Under the pieces are notes generated by a model that did no database searches, was not told the origin of the DNA, and was given only the letters and a program-made list of their open reading frames with translations. The position numbers were made by a program, and so were the translations under genes. Below, in pieces: positions 54,001 through 64,000 of a DNA stretch of 64,000 nucleotides. The stretch is from Siderastrea radians (lineage: Eukaryota; Cnidaria; Anthozoa; Scleractinia; Rhizangiidae). Position 1 is the first letter of the stretch. Each line of letters opens with the position of its first letter. The stretch lies in contig OZ024892.1 in NCBI GenBank assembly GCA_964017195.1, forward strand, positions 13,030,071 to 13,094,070. The letters run 5' to 3'.

Positions 54001-54977
54001 ACAGAAGTTCCCGCATCACTTCCTGGAAGAAAGTTTGCCGTTACTTTCAAGTGACATACAGGCCATAGAAAAATTCTCAGGGAAAGATTTGGCTGAAATT
54101 TCATTTCATTTTGTAAGCCTGGATGTGTCACAGAAGTTCCCGCATCACTTCCTTGAAGAAAGTTTTCCGTTACTTTCAAGTGACATACAGGCCATAGAAA
54201 AATTCTCAGTGAAAGATTTGGCTGAAATTTCATTTCATTTTCTAAGCCTGGATGTGTCACAGAAGTTCCCGCATCACTTCCTGGAAGAAAGTTTGCCGTT
54301 ACTTTCAAGTGACACACAGTGGCAAAGAAAAATTCTGAGTAAAAGACTTGGCTGAAACTTCATTTCATTTTGTAAGCCTGTATGTGTTACAGAAGTTCCC
54401 GCATCACTTCCTGGAAGAAAGTTTGCCGTTACTTTTAAGTGACATACAGGGCATAGAAAAATTCTCGATGAAAGATTTGGCTGAAATTTCATTTCATTTT
54501 GTAAGTCTGGATGTGTCACAGAAGTTCCCGCATCACTTCCTGGAAGAAAGTTTGCCGTTACTTTCAAGTGACATACAGGGCATAAAAAAATTCTCAGGGA
54601 AAGATTTGGCTGAAATTTCATCTCATTTTGTAAGCCTGGATGTGTCACCGAAGTTCCCGCATCACTTCCTGGAAGAAAGTTTGCCGTTACTTTCAAGTGA
54701 CATACAGGGCATAGAAAAAGTCTCAGGGAAAGATTTGGCTTAAATTTCATTTCATTTTGTAAGCCTGGATGTGTCACAGAAGTTCCCGCATCACTTCCTG
54801 GAAGAAAGTTTGCCGTTACTTTCAAGTGACACACAGTGGCATAGAAAAATTCTAAGTAAAAGACTTGGCTGAAACTTCATTTCATTTTGTAAGCCTGGAT
54901 GTGTTACAGAAGTTCCCGCATCACTTCCTGGAAGAACGTTTGCCGTTACTTTCAAGTGACACACAGTGGCATAGAAA
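48013..54977 (+). repeat. 129/130-bp satellite array, segment 2 (about 54 monomers)
   Basis: Continues segment 1 across the Penelope-like insertion. Higher-order units of 1166 bp (49044 to 50210) and 1294 bp (53054 to 54348) are visible. Frames of 186-229 residues arise where several 129-bp monomers are adjacent. Confidence 0.95.
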
Positions 54978-56009
54978 CACGGCGGGGCCAAACTACCCCC
55001 CAAATGGGTCATTTAGACTAATTTTGCTTCTTTTTCATATTTCTTTTCCAAACTTGGCAAAAAACCTTGGGTTGTCGCCCAATTTATTTTAAGTATGAGA
55101 ATGACTTAAAAATCCAAATTGTGACGTCATAATGGCTGACGTCACAAAACGAGTTAACTGAAAATTTCAAATTTGAAATAAAAAGTTATGTCATCTGAAA
55201 GAACTTGGCAAGGGGAGTAAAATGCTGAAAACCGTACCTCGCTAAGACAAACGTATCTTGAGTTATGGCAATTTAAAGACATTTAAAGTGTCCCCCCCGG
55301 AACCATACTTTTCTTCTAAAAACAACCCTGTTGATCTATTTTGTACAGTTTTTTTCCATGCAAGCTAATGATCTGGTAAAATGGACTTCTTGTTGTTCCA
55401 AAAAATCGTATCATTTTAGATTTTAAGTTTTCGGCTTGAAAACGATAATATTAGCAAGAGCATAATTGATCACGTGACACTTAATTACGTCACAAAACTG
55501 GTTTGGGGGCTCTAGCTCTGGCAGGAAAAAAATTTTCCGAGTTTTTCTTTTTCATTTAGCTTCCGTCATTTAAGACATCTTATCTGCAACTTAAATGGTG
55601 TCGTTGACGCAACAAAACAACACTTAAATTCAAACGTATTACACAAGGGGGGGACCCTATTTTGAGACTGTGAAATTTTCAAAATCTAAAATGCCATATC
55701 TCATCCATTATTTATCACATCGACAAACGGTTTTCAGCATTCAACTCCTCTTGACGTGTTCTTTCTAAAACACCAGAAAAAATTTAAAAATTCTACAATT
55801 TTATTTTAGAGAATAATATGACGTCACCAATTATGGCGTCATAATTTGACATTTGGCATCACCATTCATGTCAAATTGTTTGGCACAAAGACCCATATCA
55901 AATTACCAAGTTTGGTAAAGAAATGATGAAAAGTAACAAAATTATTAAAAATTAACCAAAAAACGGGACATTTCATGACCCATTTGGGGGGTGGTTTGGC
56001 CCCACCGTG
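54978..56009. mobile_element. 1032-bp non-autonomous TIR element in the satellite
   Basis: Ends CACGGCGGGGCCAAACTACC...GTGGTTTGGCCCCACCGTG: inverted repeats of ~34 bp with two mismatches, continuing weakly for ~100 bp. The flanking array reads GAAA|element|AAAAATTCTC against GAAAAATTCTC in sister monomers, giving an AAA duplication (ambiguous in an A run). CAC...GTG ends plus 3 bp would fit CMC/EnSpm-type elements. There is no transposase; two TGACGTCA-like sites lie near 55122 and 55132. The sister higher-order units at 53.6 kb and 57.3 kb lack it. Confidence 0.8.
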
Positions 56010-57845
56010 AAAAATTCTCAATGAAAGATTTGGCTGAAATTTCATTTCATTTTGTAAGCCTGCATGTGTCACAGAAGTTCCCGCATCACTTCCTGGAAGA
56101 AAGTTTGCCGTTACTTTCAAGTGACATACAGGGCATAGAAAAATTCTGAATAAAAGATTTGGGTGAAATTTCATTTTATTTTGTAAACGTTGATGTGTCA
56201 TAGAAGTTCCCGCATCACTTCCTGGAAGAAAGTTTGCCGTTACTTTCAAGTGACATACAGTGGCATAGAAAAATTCTCAATGAAAGATTTGGCTGAAATT
56301 TTAGTTCATTTTTTAAGCCTGGATGTGTCACAGAAGTTCCCGCATCACTTCCTGGAAGAAAGTTTGCCGTTACTTTCAAGTGACATACAGGGCATAGAAA
56401 AATTCTCGATGAAAGATTGGCAGAAATTTCATTTCATTTTGTAAGCCTGGATGTGTCATAGAAGTTCGCGCATCCCTTCCTGGTAGAAAGTTTGCCGTTA
56501 CTTTCAAGTGACATACAGGCCATAGAAAAATTCTCAGTGAAAGATTTGGCTGAAATTTCATTTCATTTTCTAAGCCTGGATGTGTCACAGAAGTTCCCGC
56601 ATCACTTCCTGGAAGAAAGTTTGCCGTTACTTTCAAGTGACACACAGTGGCAAAGAAAAATTCTGAGTAAAAGACTTGGCTGAAATTTCATTTCATTTTG
56701 TAAGCCTGTATGTGTTACAGAAGTTCCCGCATCACTTCCTGGAAGAAAGTTTGCCGTTACTTTTAAGTGACATACAGGGCATAGAAAAATTCTCGATGAA
56801 AGATTTGGCTGAAATTTCATTTCATTTTGTAAGTCTGGATGTGTCACAGAAGTTCCCGCATCACTTCCTGGAAGAAAGTTTGCCGTTACTTTCAAGTGAC
56901 ATACAGGGCATAGAAAAATTCTCAGGGAAAGATTTGGCTGAAATTTCATCTCATTTTCTAAGCCTGGATGTGTCACCGAAGTTCCCGCATCACTTCCTGG
57001 AAGAAAGTTTGCCGTTACTTTCAAGTGACATACAGGGCATAGAAAAAGTCTCAGGGAAAGATTTGGCTTAAATTTCATTTCATTTTGTAAGCCTGGATGT
57101 GTCACAGAAGTTCCCGCATCACTTCCTGGAAGAAAGTTTGCCGTTACTTTCAAGTGACACACAGTGGCATAGAAAAATTCTAAGTAAAAGACTTGGCTGA
57201 AACTTCATTTCATTTTGTAAGCCTGGATGTGTTACAGAAGTTCCCGCATCACTTCCTGGAAGAACGTTTGCCGTTACTTTCAAGTGACACACAGTGGCAT
57301 AGAAAAATTCTCAATGAAAGATTTGGCTGAAATTTCATTTCATTTTGTAAGCCTGCATGTGTCACAGAAGTTCCCGCATCACTTCCTGGAAGAAAGTTTG
57401 CCGTTACTTTCAAGTGACATACAGGGCATAGAAAAATTCTGAATAAAAGATTTGGGTGAAATTTCATTTTATTTTGTAAACGTTGATGTGTCATAGAAGT
57501 TCCCGCATCACTTCCTGGAAGAAAGTTTGCCGTTACTTTCAAGTGACATACAGTGGCATAGAAAAATTCTCAATGAAAGATTTGGCTGAAATTTTAGTTC
57601 ATTTTTTAAGCCTGGATGTGTCACAGAAGTTCCCGCATCACTTCCTGGAAAAAAGTTTGCCGTTACTTTCAAGTGACATACAGGGCATAGAAAAATTCTC
57701 GATGAAAGATTGGCAGAAATTTCATTTCATTTTGTAAGCCTGGATGTGTCATAGAAGTTCCCGCATCCCTTCCTGGTAGAAAGTTTGCCGTTACTTTGAA
57801 GTGACATACAGGGCATAGAAATTGTCATAAAAGGTTTGGCTGTGA
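56010..57845 (+). repeat. 129/130-bp satellite array, segment 3 (about 14 monomers)
   Basis: Third copy of the 1294-bp higher-order unit, followed by the diverged right edge, where a monomer fades out after GAAATTGTCATAAAAGGTTT. Confidence 0.95.
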
Positions 57846-58887
57846 TCTCTTGTGTAAACCTATGTACATAGATATACATGTATGGTGATCAATAGCTAAT
57901 TTGCTGAGTTAAATAACGTTTTGGAAGGTAGTGTAATATGTGGTGTTAAAGCAGTGTTGCCTTGTTATATGTGACTGTCTTAGTTAGATGTTGCATTGTT
58001 CAAGGAGTTCAGGTATGTTTTCTGTAATTTAAATTGTATTGGTCTGGTAAATTGTAAATTGTAAATTGTATTGATGGTCTGGTCAGGGAAAAAATCCAGG
58101 TCGGAAAAAGTAAGGGAATCTCACTTGGAGTTGGGGAAAATTTACATGTTTGAGAGTACTTGGAGAACAGTGAAATTTGTTCTTGTCTTTCCACTGTTTA
58201 TACGTGTAGTAACATCTCAAGTATGTTACTAAATTTTCTGGACATGAAATGTGCTGGATTGCTAGAATACTGGTTCATAAAATTAGAAGGCAGTCTGGTG
58301 TTAGGTTTCTAATAGGACCGGCCCACATTAGGGCAAAAAATGGGTACACAACAAAAAGGGATCCAGTTGGGGGTACAAATGGGGTCCAATTGAGGGGTCC
58401 AGTAACATTAACAGAAGGTGGAGGAGGGGTGTCGATCCACATCTCATAGTAATGACACCCAGAATGCAAGCTACGCTGTACACGAAACTGTTCGTAATGT
58501 AATAATTGTGGTTGTCTTGTTTACTGCAGATTCTTATAAGGCATTTTGTGTCAGTTAAAAATAGTTATGTTCCTTGAGTAGCACTTTTAACAGTACTCTA
58601 CCTTTATTTTAATTGTTACAAGGTTAAGAACCTTCTGTTCCAACGATTTTCATTTCTTGAGCTTTTCTATGATTTAGTCAGTACCCGAATTTTTTTATTT
58701 TACATTTGTAGTTTGACATTATGGTGATGACTGTGTACAATATACTCCTTTTTAATCAACAATATTTACACGTGGTTTGAATAAAAATACATGGTCACGT
58801 CGGATATCTGTAAAATTGCGACTGTTGCAAATTACTCTGCATCTTTGAAATGAATACAAACAATGTAAATCTTTCTTTTTTTTATAG
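57846..58887. other. Unique intronic sequence right of the satellite
   Basis: AT-rich; contains three copies of GTAAATTGTAAATT near 58050. The opposing short frames at 58249-58469 are not convincing. Ends in the acceptor TTTTTTTATAG at 58887. Confidence 0.5.
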
Positions 58888-59667
58888 AGTGCTTTGTGCA
58901 GTTTGGAAGAGTACAGGAGGTGTTTCAGGAAACCAGAACCAAGCTATGATGCGCACGCTTGTGTTGCAAAGCACAGAAAGTTGAGAAAGAGGAATGTCTC
59001 TCCTGTTGCTCAGAAAAAAAGAATAAGATATAAAAAGGTGGGAGAATAAAACAAGAAGATTATGCCTTCAGAGTATCTATGAAAAACCAGGTACAGGTAC
59101 TACTTCTTATGAAGTGACAACACAAAGAAAAAGATAAAAAACAATTAATATTGTACTCATAAAGTTAAGTCTCTGTGCCTGGTAACTTATTAGGAGGTTT
59201 AAAAAATGTGGTAGTAAAGCTGTTGAGATTATTTACTTAAGAGCTCTTGCATGTAAAAGATTTTCATACAGTCATAAGGTCATACAGTCATGATATATAC
59301 AGTGTAGTTTCTTTAATGATGATGTTAATGACGATCATTGAAATTAGCAGTTGTCTGGTTGTCCAAGATGACAACTATTTTTCCTATTAAAATTAAGAGC
59401 CTGGCTGCCCCCAAGGAAAAAAAAGAATGGAAAACCTCACCAACATTAGTCATTACAACTTATGTGATGGTTCTTCATGGCTGCCATTCCTAGGTTTTGG
59501 AGTCTGATATTTTCTATAAAGTAACATTTGGATGCAATAACATAGCAGACAGACACCATTTTCAAAGCAACATTTAAGTTGTTGTATGATGCTTGAAGCC
59601 ATGATAGCTATTTGATTGCTTGTTTGATTCCTCCTATAGTTTCCATTGTTTTCCACCTTTTATAATG

Positions 59668-59699
<32 letters not shown>

Positions 59700-62600
59700 C
59701 ATGACAATGATTCATAATAATAATAAACCTTCCCTTGTTTTTGTAGCTTAATAAACAAAAAGGAAAAATGCAATGTAGAGGAGGACATTTGATTTCAACT
59801 GAATTAAACAGGGAGGCTTACTTCATGTCTGAGCCTGAAGATGAGAGGTAAGTGATTTGAGTGTATAGTGTGAAGTTAATTTGCAGTTGCAAACATGGGA
59901 GCATTTTGTGTTTTAGTGCAAAATGTATATTTAGGGGTAATGATTGAAAACGTTTTCTCTCAGAGTGACCTTAAAATCATACAAGTACAAGTATGCTTGT
60001 GGCAGAGTTGTTTATTAAGACTTCCCTCAAAAGTTTATTATAAAATCGGCCACCACGATGATATTAACATTAATAATTATCTTTTTCAGCCTCTCTGTGT
60101 TGCTGTATCATGGCTATAGAAGCTTGATTGTCAGTGTACCACTCACAACTACCATAAATGAGCTTAAGCACAAGCTAGCAGATGTTACTCAAATACCAAT
60201 ACAGAATCAAAGGATTTTTTATGGCAATACTCAGGTATGTTTTATGTCTTAAAGGATTCACAATAACACAAATCTAACTAAACAGAACCGGGCATTTAAA
60301 GTGTCTTAATTTAATAATTAAACTTGCTTAAGGGGGCAATATATATTACATGAAGTTTGAGGAAATAGGATAAGATTTAAGAAAGAAATAAAAGAGGAAA
60401 TACTTTTGTACACACCCCCAGACAGTCCACCCACATGCAAGAGCACCTGGAATTGTTTGTGTTTTGGTGTCCGTCTTTTAATAATTATTATTGACTTGAA
60501 ATTTTAAGCTTAACTCAGTTTTAATTCTTAACAATTTTCAATTTTCCTAAATTCACCAATCCCCCCCCCTCTTTCTTTACGTTAACTTTAAAGAGCCAGT
60601 GTCACCCAAAGTGCTTTGCACGCTTGTGTTTCTGTTATGAAACAGCTTTTAGCATTTGGCTGGCACGTTTGCCGGACTTTTCACAAACTGTACCATGCCA
60701 CAATGGCCTTCTAGCTAAAAGCTGATATGTACAGCAGTAGCCTCTGAAAATAGAAATATCTTCATCACTAGATGTTACTGAAGAAAACAACTCTTTTCGT
60801 CAGTCTGCTACTAATACACGGACTCCTTCGGGCGTACAACTTTGGCAGAGCCCGGAAGACTCGGGCCTTTGCCTCACCTTTCCTAAATGCTACTACCCGT
60901 AGGAAACCGGCAGATCTGTTTTCAGTCTGCTACAGATCTGCTAGCAAGTATGCAGCAGATCTGCAGATGATCCGCAGATTCTCTGCAGATCATCTGCAGA
61001 ATATCTGCAGAATGTCTGCAGAATGTCTGCAGAATATCTGCAGAATGTCTGCAAACTGCTTAAATCTGCAGAACATCTGCTCCCTTGATCCCCATGCAGT
61101 GCTTTAGAAACTGCAGATGTTTTGTAGACATGGATGGGTATACTACAGATAAAAAGCAGACAAAATGCACCAATGAAATAATGTTTATTTAAGTGATTGT
61201 CAGGCAAGAGGGTCTGTTTTGCATCAAAATACCATTTCAGGCATTCCAAATATTTACAAATATGCAAGGGAATTAGCATTGATCATTTCAAACATTCAAA
61301 ATATTGACAGACAGTGAATTAATAAAAAGGCTAAAATATTTTAGATGCTAAGTTCACAAGATGGTAGTTTTTAGATTTTATTCCATGCAATCCTAATGAG
61401 ACCTGCCTGCAGGTTAATTCTCAGACAGAGAAGCAAGTGACAAAAAATGCTACAGAGTGCCAAAAAAGTATGCCACGTTTTTTGATTGCATGCTCAGTTA
61501 ATTAATTCACTTGCTTTCATCATGATGGTTCCACTAAAGACGACAGCATGGCAACGGTTTAATGGGCAGAAACTGGATTTGCAACAGTGAAAAACACCAG
61601 TTTAGGGATATGACTATAACTTAACATTCAACTATCTTACCGTGTAAGAAATAGACTTTTTAAGCGAACTTAAAACCCTGCTAAATGGTGTCCACCAGAG
61701 GAATTAACAGACATAATAGAGGCATTCTCTTACACATATTTGGCACAACACGTCTCATGAAACACTGAATTACTGGAGGTATGTTTACATCACTCAGGCT
61801 GTATATAAACATTCACTAGCTATCTTTTTTGTTTCAAAATTTAACCTAGTCACAGTTTAGTGCAGTGTAAAATGAATTACCGGTAAGTTGTTTCATCAAG
61901 AAATTGTGCATCTTATAAAAGAAAATAATTATTGTTTCTTGCAGTCACTAGCTTAACCCGTAACGTTAAAATAAAAAAATGTGGCCTTAGCTAGCTATAG
62001 CTCACCCAGTGTTAAGCATTTTGGTTGGATACAAGGTGACCTAAGCAGGCTGATCTTCTTTTCCCTCTATTTTGGAGGAACATACCAGTATTGGTCTTCT
62101 TTGGTCCTCAACACATTGCCTATAGGCCATTTCTCTTCGTCGTTTACTAAATGGGAACGTTTTTTTTTTGGCGCCCAATTAACCTTTGGAAACGTTTTAT
62201 CTTTCACAGTGACAGTTGTTCTGATTGGATGCCGTTAAGTGGGGCTAATGTTCCGGTTTTATTATAGTCAAGTATCAGCTAACAGATACACTCAACGGAG
62301 GAAATAAATGACTTTAACTCCACGTTATTAAGTGTGGAAAATGTGTCTCAAAAAATGTCGCAAAATTTTAGTTACCTTTAAATTCCAATTATAGTTTCTG
62401 CCTGAGCTGCAAAGTTTCAGTTATGCAAGCATGTCCCAGTGTAAGAGTCTGTATCAATGTAAACAATTCTGTGTTGATCTAGCTGATTATTCATCTGCTG
62501 TTCATCTGCAGGTAAACAATTGCTGCAGATGATGGAAGAACTAGGATTATTAATTTTGGGCTGCATGTGGCTGAGAACAAATATTTATGTTGCAGACTTT

Positions 62601-64000
62601 ACAGATGAAGTACAGATCTATATTTTATCTGCTTCAAGTCTGCAGGCAAAGAAATGTTGCAGATGATCCATTCACTTCATCTGCACAGACTGAAAACAGA
62701 TCATGCAGATAATAAATTAGTCTGTAATTTATCTGTTTTGGGCAAAACAGATCTGTTGCAGATCTGTTGCAGATCTGCTGGTTTCGTACGGGTAACCATC
62801 CAACATGCCAAAACACTACAGAATTCGGAAATATGCAACGAAATCGATACGACGACACCTCGATCTCAACTCGAAATTCACACCAGTGCTTTCGGAACAT
62901 TAACGGCAGCAAAGGAAGAAGGTACAAATCAGACTTCATATGGCGGATTTTTCATATCATGAAAAATGTACCTTGGAGTGCAAAGGACTTTGGGTGACAC
63001 TGGCTCTTTAAAAATCGCCAAAAAATTTATCTCCGATTTACGGGAACTTGAACTATCCTATGATAGTAATTTTGGATTGAATGAAGTCTCATGGAGATAA
63101 TTAAGAAAAAAAGGTGATCACTGAGGATAGGATGTCTTGATATTTAGACAAATTCTCCTTAATAGTTCCATAAGAAATGTGTGGAGATCAGTAATGAGAA
63201 TATGCATTTTTATATCAGGTCTTAAAGGATTGAATTCAAGACTAGATTGCACTAAGCTTTTCACATTCATCCCCATTAAACATAGTTTCCATATACTTGT
63301 ATGCATTTTTTCAACTACAAACCTTTCTAACTAATATACGGGCTACTTACCTTGTATATCAAGTTGTAATCCTGATATGGATGGAGGATAAAAAGGGAAT
63401 TTAAACCCCCTCCAAATATGTTTCCTCAAGTTATTTTTGATTCTTAATTTGTCTGAAGGTAACAAAAGATCAGAAGTTGGCCGATTTCAAGTGTTCAATC
63501 ATATGTCTGGCATTAGTGGAAGGCCCTGTTTCTGGAGGAGCTAATGAAAAGCAACAAAAAAATTGTTCTGGAAAGAATGAAATCCCTGTTTTAGTTAGAA
63601 ATGTATTAAATTTATCTTTGATCATGCTCTGTATGCTGTGTGCAGGACAGCCTTACTCCCAAATTGGTTACTTCCTCATATTGTAATGCTCGTTATTGTG
63701 ACATTTTAGTTCAGATAATTATGAATTGCAATAAAGCCCAGGTTAGAATGAGAGCACTTCTTAGTATAACTCTTATTCTGTTTTTAGGCCCTAAAAAGGA
63801 TTTTAAAGACATTTGCCCCCAAGAGTTAATTCAGTGGCTTGATGGTGTCTATGAAGTATCTTTTGATAGGGGTGATGGAATCCTTAAATCAGAACTCTTC
63901 AAAAAAGTAGCCAACCACTTTAATGTTGAAAAGAGCACCTTAAACCAGAGGGCCCTCTTTGAATGCCTTGGCCGTCATGTATTTGGTAAACATCATTCAT
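58888..64000 (+). CDS. Ubiquitin-like-domain protein, exons 2-6 (runs off the window)
   Basis: Exons 58888-59037, 59747-59847 and 60090-60234 join in phase. Another starts at 63459 (donor unresolved), and the last starts at 63788 and is cut by the window edge. Exon 2 gives SALCSLEEYRRCFRKPEPSY and a basic end; exon 3 LNKQKGKMQCRGG. Exons 4-5 give LSVLLYHGYRSLIVSVPL, TINELKHKLADVTQIPIQNQ, RIFYGN, KLADFKCSIICLAL. This is the beta-grasp pattern of ubiquitin-like domains (LK..LAD..TGIP..NQ..IY and the LADF turn). The C-terminus continues past SGG, so it is an integral domain, not a processed modifier. The last exon (KKDFKDICPQELIQWLDGVY...) is helical and unrecognised. With MASE at 38017 the first ATG is ~20.9 kb upstream. 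Confidence 0.65.
59665..59725. repeat. (TAA)n microsatellite in intron 2
   Basis: About 10 TAA units, then a diverged ATAATAATAA stretch. Confidence 0.9.
60592..63007. mobile_element. 2.4-kb TIR element with TTAA target sites
   Basis: AGAGCCAGTGTCACCCAAAG at the left and its complement at the right are directly flanked by TTAA (60588-60591 and 63008-63011). Similarity continues inward through CTTTGCAC. TTAA duplications are typical of piggyBac and Kolobok. No transposase is recognised in the parts outside the nested element; the remaining sequence is ~520 bp. It lies in intron 4 of the ubiquitin-like gene. Confidence 0.7.
60896..62792. mobile_element. 1.9-kb nested element rich in CTGCAGA repeats
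   Basis: Ends CCCGTAGGAAACC and GGTTTCGTACGGG flanked by TA (60894-60895 and 62793-62794). Subterminal regions consist of repeated CAGATCTG, CTGCAGAAT and TCTGCAGAATGTC units (about 60910-61090 and 62480-62785). The 111-aa and 112-aa frames at 60772-61107 and 60941-61279 are products of these repeats. The ~1.4-kb centre has no recognisable gene. Inserted in the TTAA element. Confidence 0.7.

Noticed and set aside
39286..54834. Dozens of 77-229-aa ORFs with repeated MCHLKVTANFLPGSDAG-type or FHFVSLDVSQKF-type sequence
   Set aside because: They follow the satellite monomer on both strands and change frame wherever a 130-bp monomer occurs; no start context, splice logic or homology supports a protein.
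38070..57845. Possible CRISPR array
   Set aside because: Monomers are 129-130 bp head-to-tail copies with no unique spacers, in a eukaryotic context.
60772..61279. Opposing 111-aa and 112-aa ORFs
   Set aside because: Composed of CTGCAGA-type repeats inside a nested transposon.

Overview
The window looks like a piece of an anthozoan cnidarian genome, most likely a stony coral or sea anemone. The sequence is AT-rich and the few recognisable genes are split into short exons with GT...AG introns. Almost everything else is transposable-element debris, foldback elements, MITEs, minisatellites and one large satellite. The gene families fit a cnidarian: a P2X7 intracellular-domain-like gene, a THAP gene, a TRAF-type zinc finger exon, a PIF1-like helicase fragment and a Penelope-like retroelement. 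I see no rRNA, tRNA gene, CRISPR array or bacterial operon. The taxonomic call is inference from content.

Layout. 0.9-2.7 kb: a foldback element with ~600-bp arms. 3.05-6.3 kb: a diverged element with inverted ends of 10-bp repeats, itself carrying nested insertions, including a 135-bp MITE with a 9-bp target duplication and a tRNA-derived SINE. 8.1-8.7 kb: a TRAF zinc-finger exon split by a 427-bp MITE. 9-20.8 kb: mostly decayed repeats plus a few small candidate ORFs. 20.8-21.9 kb: two LINE 3' fragments. 22.4-25.4 kb: a 3.0-kb foldback with 1093-bp arms, a 7-bp target duplication and a truncated PIF1-like helicase N-terminus in its centre. 27.3-32.2 kb: a 4.9-kb unit bounded by 109-bp inverted repeats that holds two convergent genes, P2X7-like (+) and THAP/zinc-knuckle (-). 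Both genes sit behind the same upstream sequence with a TGACGTCA site. The first carries a MITE inserted in frame and the second an internal stop. 32.25-33.2 kb: a ~92-bp minisatellite. 34.3-37.5 kb: more MITEs and a ~0.7-kb tandem duplication.

38.07-57.85 kb is one satellite of about 107 monomers of 129/130 bp with higher-order periods of ~1167 bp (9-mers) and ~1294 bp (10-mers). It appears to fill the first intron (about 20.9 kb) of a ubiquitin-like-domain gene: a short ATG exon lies at 38.0 kb and the remaining exons run from 58.9 kb past the right edge. The satellite was invaded by a 4.87-kb Penelope-like insertion (43144-48012) with a 21-bp target duplication, and by a 1.03-kb TIR element (54978-56009).

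The Penelope-like insertion is the most informative object here. It has one copy on the minus strand with ORF1 (coiled-coil/basic) and an intact 583-aa reverse transcriptase with no visible GIY-YIG domain. It is joined head to head to a 5'-truncated plus-strand copy carrying one nonsense codon. Each copy has a hammerhead-ribozyme-like motif, and a perfect 40-bp palindrome follows each reverse transcriptase stop. The two copies are almost identical, so the insertion is probably young.
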